The notes under the pieces were generated by a model. That model made no database searches. It saw only the letters and a list, made by a program, of their open reading frames with translations, and was not told the DNA's origin. The position numbers and the translations under genes are program-made. A stretch of DNA of 64,000 nt from an uncultured Myxococcales bacterium (lineage in GTDB: Bacteria; Myxococcota_A; UBA9042): positions 1-64,000 of the forward strand of contig CAIXGW010000251.1 of assembly GCA_903919145.1 (NCBI GenBank), given 5' to 3'. Of this stretch, positions 26,917 through 34,695 are shown piece by piece; position 1 is the first letter of the stretch, and each line of letters starts with the position of its first letter.

Positions 26917-27711
26917 TCAGTCATCCAGCCCGTCAGCAAAAACCCTAACAACCAAGCTCAGCTGATTGATCTGGTCGGCAACCTGCTGCATCGCCGCGGC
27001 ACTGGCCGGCCGCAGCCCCTGTTCTATCGGCGGACGGGCCAGGGTGTACAGATCGACGCGCTGCGGCCTCATCTGCTGCAGCAGCTTCAAGTAGGCGGCG
27101 ATCTCCTCTGGCAGAGTGTTGTCCACACTGCCCTGTACCAGCATGGTCTGGGCAATGGCGTTGCGAAGTTTTGCCGCCCACATAGGCACTTGTGCAACAT
27201 CCAGCGCCTGCCAGGGCATGTTGAGCCGCTGGTACAGCGCCTGGCTACCGGCGTCTAGCTTGACCGCAACTTCATCCAGCTGGCCGCAAGCCTTGAGGAT
27301 CTCTGGCCGCCCCAGCTCGGTGCCGCTGGTCAACAGCACAATGGGCGTTTGCGGGGCCAGCTGAGCCCGCAGCTGCAAAAGCACCTCCACCGCCTGGGGA
27401 AACTCGGGATGCAGCGTCGCCTCGCCGTTGCCAGACAGCACCCACGCCGCGATCGGCAGCGGCGCCGTGCGCACCGCGTGGGTGACTTCCAACTGCAAGC
27501 GCTGCAGGTCGGCAAACTCCACGTGGCGGTTGGGACCGCGCTCTGGGCCGATCTGGCAGTAGGTGCAGCGCAGCGGGCAGCGTTTCTCCCCCTGCGGAGA
27601 CAGGTTGATCCCCAGGGTCACCCCATAGCGCCGTGACGGCACCGGGCCATAGACCGTGTGCGGGGCAAGCTCACTGTGCAGTTGCGGATCCATCGCCAAA
27701 ACGCTCGCCAT
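26917..27711 (-). CDS. Radical SAM protein, COG0731-like
   Basis: The 264-residue protein carries CPLRCTYC (C45, C49, C52), the CxxxCxxC cluster motif of radical SAM enzymes, preceded by VYGPVPSRRYGVTLGIN, which marks the COG0731 group of Fe-S oxidoreductases. SGNGEATLHPEFP fits the GGE-like SAM-binding strand and LLTSGTEL follows. The start at 27711 has GGAGG five bases upstream; a second ATG at 27693 is possible. COG0731 includes wyosine-type tRNA enzymes, but bacterial members like this are uncharacterised. It is convergent with the acylase gene 60 bp away and divergent from the FAD oxidoreductase. Confidence 0.82.
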   Translation of the reverse strand: MASVLAMDPQLHSELAPHTVYGPVPSRRYGVTLGINLSPQGEKRCPLRCTYCQIGPERGPNRHVEFADLQRLQLEVTHAVRTAPLPIAAWVLSGNGEATLHPEFPQAVEVLLQLRAQLAPQTPIVLLTSGTELGRPEILKACGQLDEVAVKLDAGSQALYQRLNMPWQALDVAQVPMWAAKLRNAIAQTMLVQGSVDNTLPEEIAAYLKLLQQMRPQRVDLYTLARPPIEQGLRPASAAAMQQVADQINQLSLVVRVFADGLDD

Positions 27712-27846
27712 CGGGGCCTCCGCTGCCCACGGTAGCCGACGGCGGCGATCTTGACCACCCACCCCGCCTACCCGCGGCTGCGGCCGGGCTTTTCGCCAGG
27801 GCGCCGGCGTGCGACGATGCCCGCCTATCCCAGCCAGCGGAGCCCC

Positions 27847-29502
27847 ATGCACAGCCCGATTGAACACACCGCCCGGCGAGTGCGCAATCCCCTGCCAGAA
27901 CAAGTAGATGTCGCGGTGGTCGGCTGTGGCCTTGGCGGTCTGCAGGCAGCGGCGCTGCTGGCCCGCGCCGGCCAGAAGGTCGCCTGCTTTGACTCGCACT
28001 ACGTGGCCGGTGGATGCGCCACCATGTTTGAGCGCGGCCGCGCCGACCAGCGCTTCCGCTTTGACGTCGGGTTGCACTACATCGGCGACTGCCACCCGGG
28101 TGGCGGCATCCCCAAGCTGCTGGGCAACGCCGGCATCGCCGACATTGAGTACGCCCCTATGGATCCAGATGGTTTTGACACCCTGGTTTTTCCGGGGCTG
28201 CGCTTTGCCGTGCCGGCCGGCCTGCAGCGCTACCGCGACCGGCTGGTAGAGGTGTTTCCGGCCGAAACGCGCGGCATTGACCGCTACATCCGCTTCTTGA
28301 GCGAGGTCGAGCAGGCCATCCAAAAGCTCGACGGCCCCGGCAAGAAGGTCGGCTTTGGCGCAGCGCTGCACGTGCTGCTCCACGGCCGGCTGCTGGCCCG
28401 CTATCAGCACGCCACGGTGCAAAGGGTGCTGGACGACTGCACCCGCGACCGGCGCCTGCAGGCAGTTCTGCTTGGAGAGTCAGGCGATTACGCGGTCGCT
28501 CCGTCTCGCGCATCGGCGCTGCTGCATGCCGGGCTGATGCTGCACTACCTGCGCGGCGCCTGGTATCCGGTCGGTGGCGGCCAGGTTCCGGCAGACAGGC
28601 TGGCCGATCAAATCGAAGCCCACGGCGGCACCATCCACCTGCGCGCTGGCATCGAGCGGATTGTGGTGGAAAACGGCCGGGCCGCCGGGGTAGTGGTAGA
28701 GGCCGACGGCAAGCGCCCCGCCCATACCGTCCGCGCCAACGTGGTCCTCTCCAACGCCGACATCAAGAAGACTTTTTTGGAGTTGGTGGGCCCAGAGCAC
28801 CTGCCCAGCGCCATGGTGACCCGCGCCCAAGAGTGGCAGATGGGTGGGGCGCTGTGGATGACCTATCTGGGCATCCAGGGCTCCTTGGAAAGCGGCGGCG
28901 ATCGTTCGACCAACTACTGGCAATTTGATAGTTTTGACATGGAGGCGTTCTACCGCGCCGCCAACTCCCCGCAAGCGACGCGCGACTATCGCCCGGGCGG
29001 CGCCTACATCACCAGCGCATCTGCCAAAGATCCAGGGACTTTGGGCCACGCCCCCGCCGGCCACAGCGCCGTAGAGGTCATGGCCCTGGTGCCGTCAGCC
29101 CTGGGCAGCTGGGGCATCACCGCCCAGGAGCTGCACAGCGGCCAGTACCGCAAGAACCCCGCCTATATCCAGCGCAAGCTCGAGCTGGAAGAAGACATGA
29201 TCGCCAGGCTGGAAGCGCTGTTTCCGGGGGTGCGCCAGCGCATTGTCCTGCGCGAGTCCGCGACCCCGGTCACCCACAGCCGCTACACCCGCGCCAGCGA
29301 CGGCACCGGCTACGGCCTGGCCGCCACCCCCGCGCAATTCCAGCGCGGCCGCCCAGGCTACCGCGGCCCTCTGCCCGGCCTGTACCTGGCTGGCGGCTCG
29401 ACCCGCTCTGGTCACGGCGTGTTTGGCGCGCTCACCTCGGGGCAGCGCTCGGCAGAGCGCATCGCCGCCGACCTGGGCCTGCGCCTCGCTCCAGGGGCCT
29501 AG
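27847..29502 (+). CDS. CrtI/retinol-saturase-like FAD-dependent oxidoreductase
   Basis: The 551-residue protein starts near an N-terminal Rossmann dinucleotide motif, VVGCGLGGLQAAALLARAG (residues about 25-43), followed by GGCATMFERG and FDVGLHYIGD, which are typical of phytoene desaturase and all-trans-retinol saturase relatives. The C-terminal FAD motif is GLYLAGGSTRSGHGV. GGAG precedes the ATG at 27847. The family desaturates, saturates or isomerises polyenes and related hydrophobic substrates. There is no carotenoid gene cluster around it, so the substrate is unknown. Confidence 0.82.
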   Translation: MHSPIEHTARRVRNPLPEQVDVAVVGCGLGGLQAAALLARAGQKVACFDSHYVAGGCATMFERGRADQRFRFDVGLHYIGDCHPGGGIPKLLGNAGIADIEYAPMDPDGFDTLVFPGLRFAVPAGLQRYRDRLVEVFPAETRGIDRYIRFLSEVEQAIQKLDGPGKKVGFGAALHVLLHGRLLARYQHATVQRVLDDCTRDRRLQAVLLGESGDYAVAPSRASALLHAGLMLHYLRGAWYPVGGGQVPADRLADQIEAHGGTIHLRAGIERIVVENGRAAGVVVEADGKRPAHTVRANVVLSNADIKKTFLELVGPEHLPSAMVTRAQEWQMGGALWMTYLGIQGSLESGGDRSTNYWQFDSFDMEAFYRAANSPQATRDYRPGGAYITSASAKDPGTLGHAPAGHSAVEVMALVPSALGSWGITAQELHSGQYRKNPAYIQRKLELEEDMIARLEALFPGVRQRIVLRESATPVTHSRYTRASDGTGYGLAATPAQFQRGRPGYRGPLPGLYLAGGSTRSGHGVFGALTSGQRSAERIAADLGLRLAPGA

Positions 29503-29563
29503 CTCCACACAAAACTGCCAATTCTTCATGAAGATAACAAAGCCCTGGGCAATGTCAGAGAGA

Positions 29564-29640
29564 CACGGCTGGGTCTTTGGCAGGGCTGGGTTTGGGGCAG
29601 GGCTGGGTCTGTGGCAGGGCTGGGTCTGCGGCAGGGCTCA
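29564..29640. repeat. 17-bp tandem repeat in a convergent intergenic gap
   Basis: Four 17-bp units starting at 29564, 29581, 29598 and 29615, each a variant of CAGGGCTGGGTCTNNGG, are followed by a truncated fifth. They fill most of the space between the oxidoreductase stop and the RNase stop at 29644. No function is evident. Confidence 0.85.
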
Positions 29641-29643
29641 GGG

Positions 29644-31191
29644 CTAGCCGCCAGCCAGGACCCGCACATCGCCAGAGAGCCGCGGCGTCTCCAGGATTTC
29701 CAGCTTGACGCTGTACTCCTTCTCTAGCGCCGCCAGCGGCTCGGCCAGCTGGTCCTTGAGGATGGCGGCAACCCGCGGCGGCGCCTGGATCTTGAGCACC
29801 GGCGAGTGCACGCCGGTGGCGCGCAGCGCGGCGCGGACCCGCCCCAGAGTCTCTAGCGCCAGGTCCGCCGCGGCGCGGACGTGGCCGCGGGCATGGCAGG
29901 CGGGGCACGGCTCGGTCAACCGCTCGTAGATGCTCTCTCTGGTGCGCTTGCGGGTCAGCTGCACGGTGCCAAATTCGCTGACGCGGCCGAGCCGAATCCG
30001 CGCCCGGTCGCGGGCCAGAGCTTCGCCAAAGCCTTGCTCCAGGGCTCGGCGGTCTTCGCTGCGCTTGAGATCGACAAAGTCGACCACCACCAGGCCACCG
30101 ATGTTGCGCAGCCGAAGCTCGCGGGCAATCGCTGACGCCGCCTCAAGATTCAGCGCCAGCATCGCCGCATCCAGCGACCCCGCCCCCAGCTGCTTGCCCG
30201 AGTTGACGTCGATGACCGTCATCGCCTCGGTGCGCTCGATCACCAGCTCGCCACCAGAGGGCAGCGACACCCGCGGCTCGGTGGCTTGCTTGACCCAGCG
30301 ATCCAAGCCAAAAAACGGGAACATCGGCGTGACCGAGGTGTGCAGCCTGACCTCGGGCTGGCTCTCTGGGTGAAACCTCCGCACAAAAGTCTGCACGCGG
30401 TCCTGATCCGCCGGGTCGTCAATCCACACGGTCTTGGTGGCGGGCCCCACCATGTCTCGCAGCACCCTCAGCGTCAGATCCAGGTCGTCAAAGATGAAAG
30501 AGGGCCCAGAGGCCGCCTCATAGCGGGTTTGGATGTCGGCCCACTGGCGCGCCAGAAAGCTAACATCGTCGGCCACTTCCTGCTCAGTGGCCCCCTCTCC
30601 GACGGTGCGCACGATCGCGCCGCTGCCGGCAGGCAGGTGCTTTTTGACAATGGCCTCCAGCCGCGCCCGCTCCGCCGGATCGTCGATCATTTTGGAGACA
30701 CCGACGTGCGGATCGCGGGCCAGGAACACGGCATTGCGGCCTGGCAGCGAGATAAACGTGGTGACCCGCGGGCCCTTCTTGCCCACCGGCTCGCGCACTA
30801 CCTGCACCATCAGATGCTGGCCAGCCCTGAGCAATTCCTCGATCGGCTGGGCGGACTTGCGGGCGCGGTTGCCGTCATCGTCCGCTTCACCGTCGGCCAC
30901 GCCGGCCGGCGTCCACACGTCGCTGGCGTGCAGCAGCGCGGCTCGCGACAGGCCGATCTCGACAAAGGCCGCGTCCATGCTGGGAATGATCCGTTGAACC
31001 TTGCCGCGGTAGATGTTGCCAGACAGGCCGCGGCCGGTCGTGCGCTCGACCTGCAGCTCCACTACGGCATCGCCCTGCTGCAGGGCCACCCGCGTTTCTT
31101 CAGGAGAAGACTGGATATACAGCGTCTCTACCTCGGCGCGCTTGCGCGGGGCGGCTGCGGGCTCTTGGCTGGCTTCTGCTACCTCTGACAT
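29644..31191 (-). CDS. Ribonuclease G/E family endoribonuclease
   Basis: The 515-residue protein matches the RNase G/E catalytic core. An S1-like N-terminal RNA-binding domain has GNIYRGKVQRIIPSMDAAFV, a 5' sensor/RNase H-like region follows, and the DNase I-like subdomain has the Mg-binding aspartates in TVIDVNSG and VVDFVDL. The Zn-link motif is CPACHARGHV. The length fits RNase G, without the long RNase E scaffold tail. It cleaves single-stranded AU-rich RNA in mRNA decay and rRNA maturation. GGAGGA lies just before the ATG at 31191. A TGCTATGGT element at 31255-31263 could be its -10 box. It is often named rng or cafA; the split between RNase E and G is not resolved here. Confidence 0.9.
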   Translation of the reverse strand: MSEVAEASQEPAAAPRKRAEVETLYIQSSPEETRVALQQGDAVVELQVERTTGRGLSGNIYRGKVQRIIPSMDAAFVEIGLSRAALLHASDVWTPAGVADGEADDDGNRARKSAQPIEELLRAGQHLMVQVVREPVGKKGPRVTTFISLPGRNAVFLARDPHVGVSKMIDDPAERARLEAIVKKHLPAGSGAIVRTVGEGATEQEVADDVSFLARQWADIQTRYEAASGPSFIFDDLDLTLRVLRDMVGPATKTVWIDDPADQDRVQTFVRRFHPESQPEVRLHTSVTPMFPFFGLDRWVKQATEPRVSLPSGGELVIERTEAMTVIDVNSGKQLGAGSLDAAMLALNLEAASAIARELRLRNIGGLVVVDFVDLKRSEDRRALEQGFGEALARDRARIRLGRVSEFGTVQLTRKRTRESIYERLTEPCPACHARGHVRAAADLALETLGRVRAALRATGVHSPVLKIQAPPRVAAILKDQLAEPLAALEKEYSVKLEILETPRLSGDVRVLAGG

Positions 31192-31309
31192 CCGTCCTCC
31201 GCCCAGCGCGACCGCCCCTGCAGGGCAAGGTGCAGCGGCACGCCGCGAGAGCGCACCATAGCACGGATGCGCCGATGGCGCGTGGTCTGGAGCTGTGGTC
31301 AGACCCGCC

Positions 31310-31352
31310 AAAAAGACCGCCGCCCCGCAAGGCGAACCCTGCGAGGCGGCGG
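31310..31352 (-). terminator. Rho-independent terminator after the lipoprotein gene
   Basis: A 13-bp stem with one mismatch (arms 31317-31329 and 31340-31352) encloses a 10-base loop. Read on the minus strand it is followed by TCTTTTT. It lies about 65 bases past the stop of the cysteine-rich lipoprotein at 31418 and upstream of the RNase start, so it separates the two transcripts. Confidence 0.8.
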
Positions 31353-31417
31353 TTGGGCTTGTAAATGCCCGCGTTCTGGCGGCCGAACTCCGCGAGGAGC
31401 TCGGTCAGCTCAGAGGC

Positions 31418-33970
31418 TTACTTGCAGATCGGCGTGCACACCTTGTTGCCGGTGGCCTTGCCGTACAGATCCTTGGAGTCCTCGCACTTGCCGCCGCCAT
31501 CGGTCTTGGCGCAGTCGGCGTCGGTGGAGCAGGCCGGAGCGCAGCTGCCGTTCTTGGCCTTGGAATCGCTCCAGGTGCACTTGTAGTTGCCCGAGCACTG
31601 GAAGTCATAGGCGCACGGGATGCAGGACTTCTTCTTGAGGCACATCGGCGCAAAGCCGGCCATCGCCTCATCTTTGCGGGCGACCACCTGGTGCTTGGTG
31701 TCGCAGAACATGCTGTCGTTGCTGCCGCAGGCGGCGTCACTCTTGCACAGCTGCGAGCAGTAGCCCTTGCCGGTGGTCGAGTCGGGCATGCACATGCCGC
31801 TGGCGCACTCTTCCGGGTCGGTGTCGCCGGGGTTGGGGTTGCAGGACTCGCCGACCTTCTTGGAAGGAGCGGTGGTCGCCTGGCCCTTGACGTCGATGCA
31901 GCGGAACTCGACCTTGGCCGGCTTGTCAGCGCCGGTGGCGATGGCAAACGGCGCGCAGGACTCGGTGGCCGAGGCGCACTTGAAGTCGCTGCTGCAGTCG
32001 GCGAGCGAAGACACCGAGTTGACCAGCAGGCACAGCGGCACGTAGACGTTGTCTAGCGGGTCGGGGGTCGCGTTGTTGCCGTACAGCAAAGAGCGGCAGA
32101 TGGTCTTGTACTTCTGACCCTGGGCAATCTCGACGGCCACTTCGCTGGGGCAGTCGCTCTTGGCGCCGCAGGTGTCCGCGCACCAGCCGGGGGTGGCCTT
32201 GCCGTCCTGGGTGCCGGTGCCCAGGCAGAAGCCAGACAGGCAGGTCTTGGCAACGGCGGAGCCACAGGCGGCGCCCATGCCGGCCTGCTTGTCCGAAGGC
32301 TCAATGCACTGGCCCTGCAGGGTGTACTTGCCAGTCATGGTGGTGGGGTTGGGCAGCTCCACTTCCAGCACGCGGCAGTAGGTCGCCTTGCCGGTGGTGC
32401 ACTGGGGCGAGCCGGCGCAGTTGCCAGCGGCACCGGGCATCGGCGAGCAAACCTTCAGGGCGCTGAACACGTCGTCGATGTCGTCCTGCGGATCGGAGGT
32501 GTCGAGCGGAATCTCGACCACGCCGCACTTCATGCCGGCGGCGCAGTTCTTGTCGTCCAGGCAGTGGTTGCCGCAAACGCCGTTCATGCACCAGTACTTG
32601 TTCTCGCACATCGGCACGGTGGTGTCGGCGTCATTGGGGAACTCGTCGCAGGCTTCGCCCTTCTTGGAGGTGCCAGGGGCCTTCTTGACGCAGGACGACT
32701 CGTTCCAGCCCGGCATCTTGATCTTGGTCGGGTCGGTCGGATCCGGGTCGCCGTCCTGGCTCTTGACGCCGTTGTAGCCGCTCAAGCAGTAGTAGGTCGG
32801 ATCCTTGCAGTCCTCGTCGAGGTAGCACGGCTTGGGCAGGCACACGTTGACGGCCGGGTTGTCGGCGCCAAAGAACTTCTGGTCCTTCTTGCAGTAGAAC
32901 GCCGAGCAGTCGGTGTCGCTGGCGCAGGCGGTGCCGTTGTTGCTGCACTTGCCGGCCTGGCAGGCGCCGGGGGCGGTGTTGCAGTCGCTGTCAGCCTTGC
33001 AGAAGTCGACGCAGCCTACGCCCAAGCACAGGTTGTTCTTGCAGGTCGACAGCGGGCCGCCGGCGATGTTGTCATTGCAGTACGCGCCGACCGTCTGGCC
33101 AGCCTTGCCGTCCGCCTCTTTGTACGGAGGCATGCAGGTCAGGGCGTACACGCCGCGGATGTACTTGTAACCACAGACTTCGCCGCCCTTGCAGTCGGCG
33201 TTGGCCTTGCACGGGGCAAAGGTGGTGCCGGGGGTGCAGCGGTAGACCTGCTGGGCCGAAGCGGCGCTCAGCAGCTGTACGCACTTGAACTGGTTGCCGG
33301 CGGGGCCGTCCATAAAGCCTTCGCACTCCGAAGCGGCTTCCGGGTCCTCAATGCCGTCGCCGCCGCTCTGAGAGGCGCCGGTGGCGTTGTTCTTGCTGTC
33401 GGCGGCGATGTTGCACTGCTTGGTGCACACGCCGAGCCAGCACATGCTGGAGTCGCACTGGTCATCCAGGCACTGCAGGTAGGCATTGACGGTGGCCTGG
33501 GGAGCGTTGTTGGGCGGCTCGATGCAGTCTTTGTTGGGACCGCAGGCTTCGCCCAGCTTCTTCTTGGCGGGGCCAACGACCTTGGCGATGCACTTGTTCT
33601 TGGTGGCGCCGGTCTTGGTGTCGCAGATCTTGTCGGTCGGGCAGCCGCCGCAGGACTGCGGGCAGCCGGCGACAAAGCCGCACTCTGCGCCCTTGTCTTT
33701 GCAGCACTGGTTGGTGCCGCCGGTGTCGACGGTGCCGGCGTCGGTGCCAACGGCCGCGTCGGTGCCGGCAAAGCTATCGCCGGCAGTGGTATCGGCCTTG
33801 GTGTCGCCAACGCCTGTGCTATCGCCGCTACCGGTGGTGTCGGCGGGGGCGGCCGTGGAGCCGCTGGTGCCGCTGGTGCCACACGCCGACAGGACGAGCA
33901 AGCTGAGGGTCGCCAGTGCGGTACACAGCCGCGCTGTTCCGGATCGAACTGTAGCGAATCGCAAATTCAT
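31418..33970 (-). CDS. Large cysteine-rich lipoprotein
   Basis: The product is 850 residues. The signal peptide ends LSAC (Cys30), followed by about 60 residues made almost only of Gly, Thr, Ala, Ser and Asp. The rest has scores of cysteines in irregular spacing (CCKDKGAEC, CPQSCGGC, CxADSDC, CSTDADC units). These resemble the Cys-rich modules of other deltaproteobacterial surface proteins but are not the CTDC type seen at 1824 and 46259. No catalytic motif or C-terminal domain is recognisable; it ends CTPICK. The ATG at 33970 has GGAG nine bases upstream. A well-matched promoter lies at 34101-34129 and an intrinsic terminator at 31310-31352, so it is monocistronic. Confidence 0.85.
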   Translation of the reverse strand: MNLRFATVRSGTARLCTALATLSLLVLSACGTSGTSGSTAAPADTTGSGDSTGVGDTKADTTAGDSFAGTDAAVGTDAGTVDTGGTNQCCKDKGAECGFVAGCPQSCGGCPTDKICDTKTGATKNKCIAKVVGPAKKKLGEACGPNKDCIEPPNNAPQATVNAYLQCLDDQCDSSMCWLGVCTKQCNIAADSKNNATGASQSGGDGIEDPEAASECEGFMDGPAGNQFKCVQLLSAASAQQVYRCTPGTTFAPCKANADCKGGEVCGYKYIRGVYALTCMPPYKEADGKAGQTVGAYCNDNIAGGPLSTCKNNLCLGVGCVDFCKADSDCNTAPGACQAGKCSNNGTACASDTDCSAFYCKKDQKFFGADNPAVNVCLPKPCYLDEDCKDPTYYCLSGYNGVKSQDGDPDPTDPTKIKMPGWNESSCVKKAPGTSKKGEACDEFPNDADTTVPMCENKYWCMNGVCGNHCLDDKNCAAGMKCGVVEIPLDTSDPQDDIDDVFSALKVCSPMPGAAGNCAGSPQCTTGKATYCRVLEVELPNPTTMTGKYTLQGQCIEPSDKQAGMGAACGSAVAKTCLSGFCLGTGTQDGKATPGWCADTCGAKSDCPSEVAVEIAQGQKYKTICRSLLYGNNATPDPLDNVYVPLCLLVNSVSSLADCSSDFKCASATESCAPFAIATGADKPAKVEFRCIDVKGQATTAPSKKVGESCNPNPGDTDPEECASGMCMPDSTTGKGYCSQLCKSDAACGSNDSMFCDTKHQVVARKDEAMAGFAPMCLKKKSCIPCAYDFQCSGNYKCTWSDSKAKNGSCAPACSTDADCAKTDGGGKCEDSKDLYGKATGNKVCTPICK

Positions 33971-34100
33971 GGGCAGGGACTCCGACGGCAAGGCTTTGGC
34001 GGAACTCGGACACCATCTTGGTTGCCGAATGCGAACCGCTCGACTCCTTTCGACCCCAGCGCCTGCATCAAAGCCAGAGCACAAGGCCAAAAGCTAAAAA

Positions 34101-34129
34101 AGTGTAGAGCAGAGCCGCACCGCCGTCAA
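34101..34129 (-). promoter_or_regulatory. Strong sigma70-type promoter for the 850-residue lipoprotein
   Basis: On the minus strand TTGACG (34124-34129) and TACACT (34101-34106) are separated by exactly 17 bp. An A/T-rich stretch (34088-34101) follows the -10 box, unusual in this GC-rich DNA. The predicted leader is about 125 nt. Confidence 0.6.
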
Positions 34130-34237
34130 GCCAGACCGACAGTGCGTGCGCGGGCATGGACCGCATCGACCGCAGAGCGTCGTGGCCCAGCCATTGAGTC
34201 GCTTGGCGCCACGGCTCTGCGAAGGGGCGGCGCCCCG

Positions 34238-34630
34238 CTACTTCTTGAACAGGGCCTCCAGCTTGGCACGGCTCGCGGCTTCGGCGTCCTGCGAGCTGGT
34301 GGCGCCGGGCACGTCCCAGGTCGGCTTTTTGGGGCCAGCGCCAAACAGCGCTTCTAGCTTGCTCTTGGCGGAGTTGGCCTCGGCGCTGGCGTCTTCGCCA
34401 ACGACGCGGAACTGAAAGAAGCCGCAGAAATTGCCGTCTTCGCGGTCGCGGATGAACTCGGCTTTGACTTCGGTGCACTGGTTGTGAACAGAAGGATTCC
34501 AGAACCGGCAGTTGCGACACGAGTGCAGGTTGGCCCCGCAGTTGGGGCAGGTGTCGCGGCGGCCGATCTTGACTTCAAAGACCAGGTCTTCTAGGCACTT
34601 GTAGCATTGGTGGCGCAGTTCTTGGGCCAT
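34238..34630 (-). CDS. Small multi-cysteine zinc-ribbon protein
   Basis: The 130-residue cytoplasmic protein has CYKC near the N terminus, then CPNC, CRNC and two further single cysteines within the first 70 residues. This pattern could hold two zinc ions in a rubredoxin-like or zinc-ribbon fold. The C-terminal 50 residues are charged and contain the same KLEALF motif twice, once ending FGAGPKKP and once at the extreme C terminus, like a repeated docking helix. No homologue with known function is recognised. It sits between the MYXO-CTERM gene and the lipoprotein, 65 bp downstream of the former, on the same strand. Confidence 0.75.
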   Translation of the reverse strand: MAQELRHQCYKCLEDLVFEVKIGRRDTCPNCGANLHSCRNCRFWNPSVHNQCTEVKAEFIRDREDGNFCGFFQFRVVGEDASAEANSAKSKLEALFGAGPKKPTWDVPGATSSQDAEAASRAKLEALFKK

Positions 34631-34695
34631 GGCGTTCCTGCGGGCGGTGGTGGGGTCAAAGAGAAGGGAGGCTCACCAGCCGGCGCGGACGGAAT

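Noticed and set aside
27712-28422. Upstream extension of the radical SAM frame
   Set aside because: It overlaps the FAD oxidoreductase gene; the start at 27711 has a strong ribosome-binding site and fits the family length.
32564-34357. 597-codon plus-strand frame
   Set aside because: Antisense of the 850-residue lipoprotein and of a promoter region with clear minus-strand signals.
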